DNA of 64,000 bases from the NCBI GenBank assembly GCA_018398585.1, contig JAGTTD010000003.1, positions 4,286,637 to 4,350,636 of the forward strand, given 5' to 3'. The notes below the pieces were generated by a model. It ran no database searches. It was not told the DNA's origin and worked only from the letters and a program-made list of their open reading frames with translations. Made by a program: the position numbers and the translations under genes. This stretch comes from Simmondsia chinensis (Eukaryota; Streptophyta; Magnoliopsida; Caryophyllales; Simmondsiaceae). Below are positions 22,951-35,582 of this stretch, in pieces. Positions within the stretch are counted from its first letter, which is position 1. The number at the start of each line of letters is the position of its first letter.

Positions 22951-25890
22951 AATCCTGTATATTATATGCCCTATTTTACAGTTTCTTGATTTCAAACTTC
23001 TTGTTATACTTTTGCTTTGTGATAATACTGGTAAGTCCTACTTGTCCGTTATGTTATGCTCACTATTATATGATATGTTTTAGTATATGAAGACCACTAG
23101 GAGATATCAGAGTTCTCTAGATTGCTGCAAGTATATCTACTAAGTTAAAAAGAATTTTCAGAATGTTAAACTAGACAAATGAGTTAGTCGGAAGCAAGAT
23201 TCAGACATTAGATAAAGAACTTATTCTCGTATTAGATACTTGCATTTTCAACTATGGTAGAAAGGACAAGATATTTGAAAGAAGTGTTTGGTTAGAGAAC
23301 TAGTAGCATGAGAACGGCTTATGACAATGATGATAGACACTAGATTATGTTAAGATCAATTTAAGAGCATCTCATATGATGATGTATTAGTTAATAGAAC
23401 TAGAATTTTTAAAGCAAATATTGATGGCTAATCCCAAAAGGATATGATCCTGACTTGCCTGTCAAGGTCTTTCAATCGGTTTAGGTTGGATACATCGAGT
23501 AATAGAGATTACTCATTGTCTGAACTGATGACAGTACAGTTTGAGTGAAAAGGTGTCATGACGACTAAGGCAAGAGTCCACTTAGTATAAGCATCAATCT
23601 TAGGAATTAGGAACCTCAAGAGGGTGAAATAAGATATGAGTCAAAATAGTTTTGTCTCTTTTATAAAAGCACTAGACATTAGTATGTAAAAGGAATTGCC
23701 TAGGCACTTAGATACTATTGTTTCCAAGGCCGAAAGCCAACATGGCAGGGTTTTTGATATCCTATCTCCTCTAGTTGTGACTAGTAGGTAATTCACTAGC
23801 ATTTTTTGGTGAATGGGTTTTTAGTAAGGGCATAAAGAGATTTAAGTCAGGGAATGTAGTTCTGAATTTGAGTAACCACCTTAATGTACTTTAGAAATTC
23901 GATTTCTACCCACTATTTGTTTCAAACAGAATTTCAGTTATTTTTCTAAAATATAGATTGATAGTTATATAAATAAAATGTTTATTTAAAAGGTACATTG
24001 GTATATAGTTGACTTATTTTAATCAAAACTACATTGATGGTGATTTATTAGTCTAATACAAGACATGCCGTGTAAACATATAAAAGAAGAATTTCCGGAA
24101 GCCATATAGGTTTTAAGTGGTACTTAATCTTAGGTCACATAAATCTAGTATGATTCAAAAATTGGTTTGATATGTCTTATGCAATCATTGAATACTAAAA
24201 TGATAACTAGCATGTGAATCATGTTCGAATTAATTGTGACTGAAAAGAGCCATTATGAGTAAATGTAGTAGAACCACTAAGTTGCTAGAACTTTGCTAAT
24301 AAAATTTTTATAGGCAGCTAAAAGTTCATGTAACAAGAAGCGCATAGTATTTCATAAAGTGTTCATTAATGACTAGTGATTTAGTTGATATAAGGATATA
24401 CCTGTGAAGACTAAAGGCTTGAATCCTTTGAAAGGTTCCACGTAGGTAACTATATCAAATCACTTTGATTAGATTGAAGTGGTGGTTTTAGGAGAGTTTT
24501 TTTTCCCTTATTATAAAGAGTTATAGAAAGGATCGATATTGTGTTATTAAATATGGTAAGATTCATATGATGAGTCACATTTACATATCAACAGATTTGT
24601 TTTAGAAAGTTTTTTGAAAGTATAGCAAATGGCTTGTGTTAGATAAATGACAATATGAGATACTGTGTCTCAACAATATGATACAACATATAGTAGATGA
24701 TGTATTAGATATATCTTCAACTAGGTTATTGTCACACTAAGTACATGAGAGCTTTGGTGTAGTGAGAGGATGATCAAAATCATCTAATGGATTTATGCTT
24801 TCACTCTTGATGGCCAAGCATGATGGTGAATATGATCATGTAGACTACAATGAAACTCTTAAGTATAAAGATTCAGACCAATGGGTCAAGGCAATAAAGT
24901 TAAGTGAGTAATTATATTTTAATTAAGTCCGGGAACTTGGTTAGGTGTCAAAAGATGTTAAGTCCATTTGATTGGATATGAATAGATCTACAAGTATATA
25001 GAGTTGAGTGGACGAGAAGGTAGAGACCTTCAAGGCCAGTTTGATGGCAGTGAGTCCCCATAGGAAGGAATTGTCTTTGATGAGACCTTCTAGCTAGATG
25101 CTATACTTAAGCCCATAAGGCTGCTCTTATCCATTCTATCTCATTGTGATGAGGTATGAAAAATGGAAATCAAGACGACGTTCTCTGAATGGTTATCTTG
25201 AAAAGTTTATGTATATGATATAACTAGACAAGTTTGTTACCGAAAGTTAGGAGCACATAGTATGCAAACTGAGGAAGTCTATTTGTAGACTTACATAAGC
25301 ATCTTGTTCATTGAATAGTAGATTCGATAACAGTTAATCAAGTCCTAGGGTTTGAGTCAATGGTTAGTGAGCCATCAGTGTACGGGTGATATATCAAGAA
25401 AGTATAGACTTTTTAAGTGTTGTATATAGATGACTTTCTACTCATTAAAAATGGTGTAGAATTGTTATGAGCTATTAAGGTTTTATTGTCCAGCTATCTT
25501 AAAAGTGAAAGACGTAAGATGAACCAACTATGTACTTAGAGTTAAGCTTTGGCAAGATTCAAAAGAAAGGATGTTGGATTCATCATTGGTTGTTTGTTTT
25601 AAATGGAGTCTAGGCTTTTGACGTCAGAATTCATGTTTACCCTTGTAGTGGGAGTCGTTGGATGGTGAAGAGTGAAGTAGTCTTGGATTGCTGACTTTAC
25701 TATCGAAGTCGGGCATGTGACAGCTATGGAGGTGTTGAGTAGACTACTTGACTCAAAAGGTTCACTACAGATGAAAGTGAATGAGACAGTGACATATCAG
25801 TAGTAGTTTAAGTTCATAGTTAAAGAGTCGACAGATCCCTAGGGGATAGTAATACAATTCAGCGCTATTTGGGTTTAAAGACATGTGGGA
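22951..25890 (+). pseudogene. copia B gag-pol, heavily decayed
   Basis: No long frame is left. RT traces are readable in pieces: a DQWVKAMKLSE-like stretch near 24875-24905, TFKAS near 25028, a CKLRKSI-like piece near 25260-25280, and YIDDFLLIKN near 25423-25452 at the catalytic box. Similar words appear in copia D at 44940-45500 in the same order. An 'aacatgtgggagatt'-type end at about 25880 marks the polypurine region. Gag, protease and integrase are not individually recognisable. Confidence 0.6.
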
Positions 25891-27672
25891 GATTATTTTT
25901 TGAAAACGATCCATGAGATGGACGTTGTCCAAGACGACATGTTAGGTTTGGTTTAAGTGACCAATAAGATTGAACCATGAAAACACTTAGAACAAATTGG
26001 TGACATGTTGTCAAAGTATGTTTGTTGTCGCTGATAAGTTTGGACAATTTGTCCGATAGGACTATAGTATGATACTTCTGATGGCTTGTCTTGGTCATGT
26101 AGATAGGGATCCAAGAGTATTATGTTGATGTTTTCATTAAAATTAGAACACTAAACAGGACCACCTGAATTAGTTATTTCTTTAACTACTATTAGAAATA
26201 TTTAATTTTGTGAGACAATAACTCTAAATCTGGGAAATAGTTCGGACTCGTGCATGGAATGTTAATTGCTTTGATGCACTAAATGATGAGGTTATTAAGT
26301 TTAACCATGATCTTATGTTCGTTGGGAAATTGCATGAAGTGTGGCGGGAACGGATACTTTACTTGGAATCTACAATGTAAGATGTCCCCTTAGTTGATTC
26401 GAAAATATATGAACAAATTCTAGAATCTTTGGCTAGAGTATTCCATATGTTTGATATTTGAAATTAATATACAAATTGTTTCTATATTTTGAATTGTTTG
26501 AGAAGGGCGAGTCTAGAACTACGGCAACAGATGTGAGAAAAATAACGATAGTAGTTAAATTTATTTTTTCTCACGGTTATCTAATGGAGGGATTAATTGT
26601 CGCAATAATGAAAGTTATTTGGAAAATTTTTGAGTGAATATATTTAATTCTAGATTATAGTAAAACTTACTTAATGGAATTACGTTTTACTAAATGGTAA
26701 TCAACTATTACCATGAGATGATAATCATATTTGGCCCATTTTGGAGCTAGAGCTAGATTTTCCCTATGGTCCCTCTACTAGCCTCAACTTATAGCTTTGT
26801 TTGTAATATTTAAATGAATTCAAGAATGAATTATTTATTTATAAGATAAATAAATTACTTTTCTAAACATAATTCGTAAGATGAATAAATTAATTTTACC
26901 AAATAATTTCTATGGGTTGAATTTTAGACATGTTGATTTTAAACAAAAGAAGGGACGAAAACATTTTACCTCAGCCCCGTGCATGCAGCGCTCGCGCAGT
27001 GGTCTAATTCAGCAATTGGAAGGATGGGCGCGTGTCCTTCACAAGCCCACCTCTATGTTGCCTACCCATTGCTGATGTCATGATGACATTAGCAGCAGGG
27101 TTTTAACGCGTTTTGAATGCGTAAGCAACTGGGTAGATTTTATTACAAGTACATTTCATTTAACGTGAGATATATGACCAAGGGTTTTAGGTTTTAGAAC
27201 CCTGTTTTCTCTAATGACGAAAATTCTAAAATTATTGTTTAGCTTAATTTTTTTAAAAAATTATATTTGGAAAGATTAAAGTAAATATTTTGATTTTTTT
27301 TCCTAAATTAAATATTTTTGGAGCCCATACTCTGGTGCTAAAAGAGGTCATTGTGACAAAGACCATGAGGTGTCAAAATATTCCTCTTCTAATTTCAAAT
27401 CTTCAAGTCAGAGTTTAGATTCATGCTTTAGGTATATTTAAATTTAAGTGTCTGATATTTAGTTTGCTTTTCTTTATATCATTTATTCTTATACTTGTTT
27501 TATTTGATTTTTTTTCTTTGAATATTATAAGCTTATTCGAGTAAGATTTAGGTCTAATTAAATAGTTCTATTAGATGTGGGTATTAAATTTAAAATTGTG
27601 AATTTTAAATAGGTTTTCCACTGTGCCTGCTCTAGTTTTTTAGGGAAATATTTTTGAAATATGTTCCTAACA
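25891..27672 (+). repeat. copia B 3' LTR, 5' end deleted
   Basis: Matches B's 5' LTR from about its base 125 onward ('ccatgagatggacgttgtcc'), through 'actcgtgcatggaatgtta', to TTCCTAACA at 27672. The first ~120-130 bp are missing: the polypurine side 'ggagatt' runs straight into the LTR's inner 'gatt-ttttt-aaac' phrase. Two ORFs here (25865-26098 minus, 26881-27075 plus) are not genes. Confidence 0.82.
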
Positions 27673-29647
27673 TTCCGTACCTTGTTAGTTTTCTAAAATT
27701 ATTAAAAAGGTTCACTAGACTCAAAACTTCAATTAAGAGCAAGTTTCTAAATGAGTGCTCATGGCCTCCGTTATCGGTCTAGCAATATTGTGGATGTGTG
27801 GTACTACCTGAGAAGGGATGTTCATTTGCAGAGTACAAGGTTAGATCTCTTAGAGATAGACTGAAGTGCGGGAAAATGGGTGCGACCATGCTGACCTGGA
27901 GTACTTGAAGACTTGTATGGATATCTAGGTAGTGGTGTACACTTGACTAGAGTGTTACGTGACCTTAGAGACTAAGGAAAGTGTGGTTTGTTAATTATGT
28001 TTATTTAGAGCATACAAGAAAACATATTTATTGAGAAACGTTCTCACTCTCCTGATATCTCAATTTGGCCCTACCGTCGGGGAGTTTTAGGTAGTTTGGT
28101 TGGGTCACCACGGAATACATGTATGTGTCGGATTGTGAACTTCATACTTTTATTGCTTGCTAAAAGTAAGAAAAATAATCATGTATGTTATACGACTTGT
28201 TACAATTTTGATTTTAGATTGTTGGTTATATTTTGCATTGCAATCAATACTAATATACGTTACTTGCTTGTTTTGTTCTGCTCACTGAAATATATTATGT
28301 CTTAGCACATATGGAGCACTTAGTAGATGCTCAATGTTCTTTAGTTTGATAAAATGTCTACTAGGGTGAAAGAACGTTTAGAACGTTAAACTGGACTAAG
28401 TAGTTAGTTGGATGCAAGATCGGGACATTAGATGCTGAATATGTTCTAGTGTTAGATACTTGAGAAATCAACTACATAAGTGATGATCAGACATTTGATA
28501 GAAATGTTTAGTTAGTTGATTAAGTAGCATGAGAACAACTTATGAGAAAGATGATAGACACTAAAAAGTGTTAGGTAAGTTGAGTTCAAGAGTGTGTCAT
28601 ACGATGATGGCTTATTTAATTAAGCTGGTATTCTTGACGCAAATACTAATAGCATATCTCAACATGATATGATAATAACTTGCGTATTCTGGTCTCATAA
28701 ATCATTTTAGAGTAGATACATTAAGTAATAGAGATTACTTGTTGTCTGAACTAATGAAGGTAAAGATTGAGAGAAAAGGTGTCATGAAAACTAAGGGCAG
28801 AGTCCGCTTAATATAAGCATTTATCTCAAAAAGTTAGGAACCTCTAAAGGATAGAGTAAAACATAAGTCAAAATAGTTTTATTTCTTTCTAGACATTACT
28901 AATTAAGACAATTTCCTAGGTACTTAGCTATTGTTGTTGCCAATAGGGGCACCAAGAGTTAGTAGTTTATAATACAACCTAACAAGTATGTTGCCATGGA
29001 TCATGAGCATATAGTATGCACACCGAGGAAGTCTATTTGTAGACATATATAAGCATCTTGTTCAATGAATAGTAGATTTGATGACGCTTATCAAATCCTA
29101 GGGATTTGAATCAATGACTAGTGAATCATGTGTCTAGGGGTTATCATGGCTAGGAAGTAGTGACTTTCCAAGTATTGTATATATAGATGTCATTCTACTC
29201 TTCGAGAATGGTGTGGAGCTATTATTAGCTATTAAGATTTAACAGTCCAGTTATTTTATAATGAAGGGACTAAGATACGCTATATTCTAAGGATCAAGCT
29301 TTAGCGAGAGTTTAGTAAAGGATGTTAGGTTTATCATGGGTGGCTTGTTTTTATAAGAATTCTAGACGTTAGACATTGGAATTAATGTTGACCCTAGGAG
29401 TGGGAGCCATGAGATGGTAAAGTGTGAAGCAGTCTTGTATTGCTTAGTTCACTATGGAAGTTCGATACTTAACAGCTATGGAATTCTGAAGTAGACTAGT
29501 TGACTCAGAAGGTTCCTGGTAGATCAAAGCTTGTGAGTAAAAGAATGAGACAGTTATAGATCAGTATTTAAAAAGTATATAGTCAATGAGTCCCTAGTGG
29601 GTAGTTATGTAATGTAGGACTAATTGAGTTTGGGACATGTTGGAGAT
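27673..29647 (+). pseudogene. copia A remaining leader and pol remnant
   Basis: Continues A's leader after copia B: the second leader block lies at about 27690-28110 ('ctcatggcctccgttatcgg'). A much-shortened decayed pol follows. RT traces are near 29000-29040 (CTPRKSICRHI-like, matching B's 25260 region) and near 29190-29215 (a YID-like catalytic box followed by VILLFENG). The order agrees with B, but about 1 kb of B's equivalent sequence is lacking between 28900 and 28990. It ends at 'gggacatgttggagat', the polypurine tract of the 3' LTR. No protein is made. Confidence 0.6.
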
Positions 29648-30857
29648 TGTTGGAATCGACGTTCTAAATGACCCAATTATTTTAATTAAGATAAATTATT
29701 TTATTTATTTATTGTCTAATTATGTTTTATGAGTCAAATGTACATATTATTTTCTCAAACACCACATTAGATAGACCTGTCCAAAATAACATGTCGAATC
29801 CGGTTTAAGTGGTCAATGAGATTGAGACACTGATAGGCTTTAATCAAATTAGTGATAAGTTGTCAAAGTATGTTCGTAGTCGGTTATGAGTTCGCACAAT
29901 TGCTTTGACAAGACTATAATATGATACTTTAGATGACGTGTCTTGGTCATGTGGATAGAGATCCAAAAGTGTTAAATTAATGTTGTTTATAAGACTAGAG
30001 CACCGAGCTCGACTACTTGAATTACTTATTTCTTAACTGCTATTATAAATAATAATTCATTCTAGTAAGATGATAACTTTAAATGCTGAAAATAGTATGA
30101 ACTTGAGCATGGATTGTTTGTTTCTTTGATGTGCAAAAAGAATTAGGTTACAATACATGACTTAAATCTTTGGTGCGTCGGGTAACGATGTGAAGTGTAG
30201 TGGGAATAAGTATTCTACAGTCTCTTACGAGATAAAGATATCACCTTAGTTGATTTGCAAACATACGACTAGATTCGAGAATTTCTCGCCAAAGTATCCA
30301 TATGTTTGACAATTAGAATTAGTATAGAAACTGTTTTCAATATTAATAAATTATTCAAGAAGAGCGAGTTGGAAACTAAGGTGAAAGAGGTGAGAAAAAT
30401 AATGATAGCACTTAAAGTTGTTTTTCTCCTCATGGATGTCTAATATAAGGATTAATTGTCATAATAAAAGCTATTTGGGAATTATTATATAATTATATTT
30501 AATTTTAGAGTGCAGTAACATTTGTTTAGTGAAATTAAATATTACTAAATAGTATTTAATGTTATCAAGTATTGGTAATTAAATTTGGCCCATTTGGAGC
30601 TAGAATTAAATTGTTATTAAGGTCCCTTTGCAAACCTCTAGAAGTACGCCGGTTGAAAAATATTAAAAATAAATTTATGAGATGAATAAATTTATTAGCT
30701 AAAAAAAATTCGTTAGATGAATTATTTATTCATAAGATGCATAGATATATTTTACCAAATTATATATTAATGAGATTAATCTATACAATTGAGAATTTAA
30801 GAAAATAAAATAAAATAAAATAAAATAATGAAAATGCGTGGCATAACTGAAGAAAAC
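29648..30857 (+). repeat. copia A 3' LTR, left piece
   Basis: Starts TGTTGGAATCGACG after the purine run 'ttggaga' and follows the family LTR up to 'gaagaaaac'. The 30858-39491 element is inserted here; the LTR resumes at 39497. Confidence 0.83.
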
Positions 30858-31975
30858 TATTTAGAATAAAAATAATCAGATCAATATAAAAATAGGATAA
30901 CGAAATAATAAAGAAAATTAAATACAAAACCCACAAAAGGATAAAAACTACCCCCATCAATTTCTCTCTCCTCTGCCACCCCACGTTCTCCCTCACTCTC
31001 TCTCTCCTCTTCACTTCCCCTAGACACAACCTCCAACACCACACCTCGACCTCCCATCCCCCGCGCCGGTACTGGCCGGCCACCTCGGCAGCACCGCCTC
31101 CCTCACCACCTCGCCGGTACAGTCTCGGTGCCACCCCCCATGCCACAGGTACCATCTTCTCTCTTCGTCCTCTACCGGCCTCCTCTCACCCTCACCCCTA
31201 ACGCTGACCACCGGTGCCGCCTGACCCACGCCAGTACCGCGCACCACCGGTACCGCCTCGTACTGCCTGCCCACCACCGGTATCGTCCACCCACTACCAT
31301 CCCCATTGACCACCACCCATCAACCAATCACCACCCACCTCCTGTCCCACCAATCATATCCCAATACCACCCTTACCCCCTACCCTAAGTAACCTCGCCA
31401 GCACCATTACCACCCTACGACTAGCCGATACCGCCTCCTACCCCCACCTATAAATACCAACCCCCTTTCTTCATTCAAATAAGCCTAACTTGGTCTTCTT
31501 CCTCACTTACAACAACCCCCCAATAAGTGCCTCCCTTTTCTCTCTCTTCTCGCTCCGGCTAGCTCCGACCACCTCTCCGGTGCAACTCCGGCCACCTCGC
31601 CGCTACCCTGTCACCAGTCTCCACCTCACTGGTGAAACTCTGGCCACCTCACCGATTCTTCTGCTGGGCTGCTCTCTCTCTCTCTCGCCAGGCCCACAAG
31701 GCCTCATGCGCAGGCCATCGACCACCAAGGACCCATCTCCATATATGATAAGTATTTATTATTATTTATTTTACTCTATTTACTTATTGTGTATTATTGT
31801 CATGCTTTTACTAACTTAGGCATCGGAGGGGTCTGCCACGGGTAAACCTGTGGGTCCCTCTAACGGCCTTCTTCATTTTGTAGGGGAGCCTGGGCTAAAC
31901 ATGCCAACAGTTGCTTTATCAAGTGAGGGTTGAGTCCCGCTCTCATCTAGAACCTAATCAAAAAATCCTGAAACA
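30858..31975 (+). repeat. LARD 5' LTR
   Basis: Collinear with 38356-39491. It begins TATTTAG where the other LTR has TGTTAA, so the terminal dinucleotide has mutated, and ends CCTGAAACA. It is unusually GC- and pyrimidine-rich, with many 'accaccgg-accgcc' words and CT runs at 30960-31020. The Pro/Thr-rich frames this creates (for example 31128-31388, 31490-31819) are composition artefacts. Confidence 0.87.
31449..31456 (+). promoter_or_regulatory. TATA box of LARD 5' LTR
   Basis: TATAAATA in 'cacctataaatacc'. The 3' LTR has 'cacctacaaatacc' at the same place, so its TATA box is lost. Position and context suit an LTR U3 promoter. Confidence 0.65.
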
Positions 31976-31996
31976 ATAGGCGCCGCCTATGGGAAA
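31976..31996 (+). promoter_or_regulatory. Tat-type primer-binding region of the LARD
   Basis: ATAGGCGCCGCCTATGGG begins immediately after the LTR's terminal CA. It differs by a few bases from the ATTGGCGCCGTCTGTGGG sequence of Tat-lineage elements, and is the best clue to the element's ancestry. Confidence 0.7.
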
Positions 31997-34544
31997 GATA
32001 ACTTGCTAGCATTTAACCTGATATCCCGTGCAAATCACTTAAGACCCTTACAAGACTGGGGGCTACAGTACCCGTTTAACATCAGATAAGTCTTTGGTTT
32101 CAATTTTTCCCTTTATACTCACGCTCTAATACATCTAAAATAGCGTCTCATATCTGAAATTTTCAGTGAAACTGGGTATGTTTCGTAATATTCTTAATCT
32201 AAAATTTTCAGTAAAAGTGGGTATTTTTCATAATATTCATGATCTGAAATTTCAATAAAATTACAAAGTTTACAATAAAACTCATGGTTGTGAGCTTTGG
32301 ATTATATTATATGTATTTTTCATAATATTCTTAATCTAAGATTTTCAGTAAATTGGAGGCAAGGTTCATTTCTGAATTTTGCCGTAAAATTCGTAATTAA
32401 GAAAAAAAAAATTCGGATGACAGGGAAGACGAGTAAAAGGAGAATAAGAGATGAAATTTGGGGTATCTAAAATGAAGTTTAAATATTTGTCTAACTTTAT
32501 CTAATATAAACATTTATAGTATCATTTATAACGTAAAAAATTTGGTACTTCAATTTTACAAAACTTATACAATTCCTACTGCAAATTTGTAGTAGCATTT
32601 AAACTGCTTTATCAGTTATTTTTCCGAAATTTTTTACTAAATTTTTCTTGTTACAGTTTTACAAAAATTATACAATTTATTCTAGCAAGTTTTTCACCTT
32701 GCAGTATCATTTCAATTACTTTATCATTTATTTTTTAGAAATTGCTTCCTGAATGTTAAATTAATTTTTAGTCCAACTTTTGCCACAATCTTTTAGTTAT
32801 ATTTCGTTTTCTATATAATCTAATATTTTTTAGTAATTGGTCAAAACTGTTGTGGCTCTTTCCAAAATTTTGGGAAATAGGTGTAGAGAGTAAAAATTTT
32901 TCGATAAGTGCTTACAAAAACCTACGTAGTTCTTAATTTTTGCCACATGTTGGTTATTTAAAAACATCTTTCATTGTACCAGTTTCATGCCATTTAAAAT
33001 TTTATATGCGTTAAGGGGCTATATCTACTAATTTGCGATACAAAGAAGGTGTAAAGGAAAAAAAAAAAAAAAAAAAAAGAAGCTGAAGGAAAATATGGTA
33101 AAAAGCGAGAGGGGGCTAGAGAAGGTGTAGTTTTTGTCTGTTTAATTTTTCCCATCAATCATTAATACGTTATTTACGCAATCCTCTAAGGTACTTACAA
33201 TACTAACTGTTTATTATTCATTAATTCCTATATTTGTTGTATCAGGAACCTATAACACAAACTCGTTAAAGTTAAACTTTAAGGATTCTTGTTACCTATA
33301 AGAATACTACACTTATTGTGCTTTGTCTACACCATTAAATATTAACATTTTTCCTCGTGTGTATATTACACCCCTTTTGTACAATTACCTTTCTGTTTTC
33401 AATTCACAAAATCAAAGAGTGTTGTTCGAATTCTCTACCCAAATTAGTCTAAATAAAAATATTAATAATAATAAAAAAAAGATTTAATGTGGATTACAAC
33501 CTGAATCAGTAATCTTAGAAAACGAGTTAAGCAAAGATTATCATCTTACCATCTATTTTAGCTAAACTCTTTTATAACCTGATTATGTTAAATTTTGAAC
33601 CCATTTTATATTTGTTAATACCGGAATTATATGGAACAAATTAAACGTTGTCAATGATATATGACATTCAACTATTTTTCATAAACTCATAAAGAATTTG
33701 GTAAAGCAAGAATGTAGGGTAAGACAATTTAACGTATATTGAAGATGTGCATCCTAATTATGAGATTTGAAGAAACATATTAGATTTTTGGAAATCCTGC
33801 TTTTAATTTCCAGTTCATGTGTATATAATGTTGCCCTATAGTTGTACTTTAATATAAAATTACGAGACACCGTAGTTGGTACATACTGGTAAATCCTGAA
33901 AAATTAAGCAAAAGAGCAGACAACACTATGAATTTATAACATATATCTTACTAAGTAGAACAAGTTAGATCCATTGACGAGATTTGACCGAACTCGCTAA
34001 ATTTGACCGGGCTCTGACAATATACCTAATTTTGACCTAATTAAATCGAGCCTGGCTTGTTCGACCGCCACCAAACAAGCGCCTTTAGGTTTAACTACCT
34101 CAACAAATTTAGATGTGACTAAACTAAACCGTGTTAGTCAAGTCTTAGCATATTTTTGTACATATTACCAAACTCATAGGTGCAACTGTGAGCAGATTCG
34201 CTATGGTCATCTATGACCCAGGAGGCAGCACCTTGTTGGAATAGGTGACTTGAATAGCAAACAGAAAAATTGAATAAAAACTTAACACGTGCTTAGTTCA
34301 AGTCTTGTTAAAAACCCTTGTTCTACTAAATAAAGACTATGAGTTGATACCAGAAGTGGCCACTTTATATACACTCTTTATAATTTTTTATCTAGATGAA
34401 AAGATTATAGGGTTTCAGGTATAAGCTCATCATTAGCGAGTTTCTATGTTGGGTACAATGGCCGCCACTTGATCAAAAGAAGCTACTCAACAATCACATA
34501 CCAGAACCGTTTACCTTGGGCCCTCCTCAGTATCACCACATTCT
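31997..34544 (+). other. LARD interior, AT-rich, non-coding
   Basis: No reading frame or domain is seen. At 32149-32360 a 46-47 bp unit ('atctgaaattttcagt...gggta-tttcataatattctta') occurs about four times in diverged form. A run of 20 A lies near 33059-33078. The rest shows no structure I can name. Confidence 0.6.
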
Positions 34545-34655
34545 AGCCATAAGCCTTTCTCAGGCCGGCGATATTCATTTGAGCCATAAGCCCTTCTCAG
34601 ATAGGCGATATTCAGTTGAGCCGTAAGCCCTTCTCAGGCAAGCATATTTGCCCAT
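34545..34655 (+). repeat. tandem repeat, 37-38 bp x 3 ('taagcccttctcagg')
   Basis: Three units start at 34545, 34583 and 34620, each with 'gcc-taagccc-ttctcag'. The same motif returns at 37115-37285 on the other side of the main arrays, which it therefore brackets. Confidence 0.8.
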
Positions 34656-34925
34656 GTGATTTCTGTTCAAACCAGTCCCTAAACTGGGGGCTGGGGGCTG
34701 AACGCATCTATGTGATGTACGTGAATTATGCAATTTACGTTCAACCCGATCCTGAAATTGGGCACTGGGGGGCTTTACTCTTGTATGTGACATATGTGAT
34801 TTATGTGAATTGCATGATTGATGTTCCTTATGTGATCTATGTTAACTCAGCCCCGGACCGAGAGCTGGGGGCTGGAATTACTGATTCACGGTAATTCTCA
34901 CTAGACTGGGAGTCCGCACATGAAG
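34656..34925 (+). repeat. diverged repeats with 'ggggctggggg' and 'tatgtgat' words
   Basis: Contains three 'ctgggggct'-type words (34686-34700, 34763-34775, 34863-34875) and a cluster of 'atgtgat/acgtgaat' words between them. No clear unit length. It links the 38-bp array to the 73-bp array. Confidence 0.5.
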
Positions 34926-35582
34926 ACATAAGAAGGCGGTAAACTCTCAACAGCTTTAGAGCACGCAATTTGCTCCAAGTCGTGTTGGGAGCACGAAGAC
35001 ATAAGAAGATGGTAAACTCTCACCAGCTTGAGAGCCCGCAATTTGCTACAAGTCATATTGGGAGCACGAAAACATAAGAAGGCGGTAAACTCTCACCAGC
35101 TTGAGAGCCCGCAATTTGCTCCAAGTGGTATTGGGAGCACGAAGACATAAGAAGGCGGTAAACTCTCACCGGCTAGAGAGCCCGCAATTTGGTCCAAGTC
35201 GTATTGGGAGCACGAAGACATAAGAAGGCGGCAAACTCTCGCTAGCTTGAGAGCCTGCAATTTGCACCAAGTCGTATTGGGAGCACGAAGGCATAAGAAG
35301 GCTGTAAACTCTCGCTAGCTTGAGCTCCCGCAATTTTCTCCAAGTCGTATCGGGAGCACGAAGACATAAGAAGGCGGTAAACTCTCGCCAGCTTGAGAGC
35401 CCGCAATTTGCCCCAAGTCGTATTGGGAGCAGGAACACATAAGAAGGCGGTAAACTCTCACCAGCTTGAGAGCCTGCAATTTGCTCCAAGTCGTATTGGA
35501 AGCATGAAGACATAAGAAGGCGGTAAACTCTCACCAGCTTGAGAGCCCGCAATTTACACCAAGTCGTGTTAGGAGTACGTTG
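34926..35582 (+). repeat. tandem array, 73 bp x 9, hairpin-forming
   Basis: Units start with 'acataagaaggcggtaaac' at 34926, 34999, 35072, 35145, 35218, 35291, 35364, 35437 and 35510; nine units of 73 bp fill the block exactly. Within each unit GCGG-TAAA-CTCTCA-CCAGCT-TGAGAG-C-CCGC can fold: CTCTCA pairs with TGAGAG and GCGG with CCGC. Variation between units is a few bases. The antisense strand is open for 129 codons at 35166-35552, but the 73-bp unit changes frame each time, so this is probably not a protein. Confidence 0.9.

Larger units (their letters stand above)
13735..27672 (+). mobile_element. copia B, inserted in A's leader
   Basis: Complete but decayed copia: 5' LTR 13735-15660, primer site 15663, internal region 15661-25890 interrupted by gypsy 2, 3' LTR about 25891-27672. 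The TSD is TTCCA (13730-13734) and TTCCG (27673-27677). A's leader continues across B without loss: the segment after 27672 matches the B sequence that follows 22450, where A stopped. No reading frame of useful length survives in pol. Confidence 0.83.

Noticed and set aside
31020..31830. Pro/Thr- and Gly/Arg-rich ORFs in the LARD LTR (also 38351-39268)
   Set aside because: They come from CCACC-rich LTR composition, occur in both LTRs with different frames, and have no domain.
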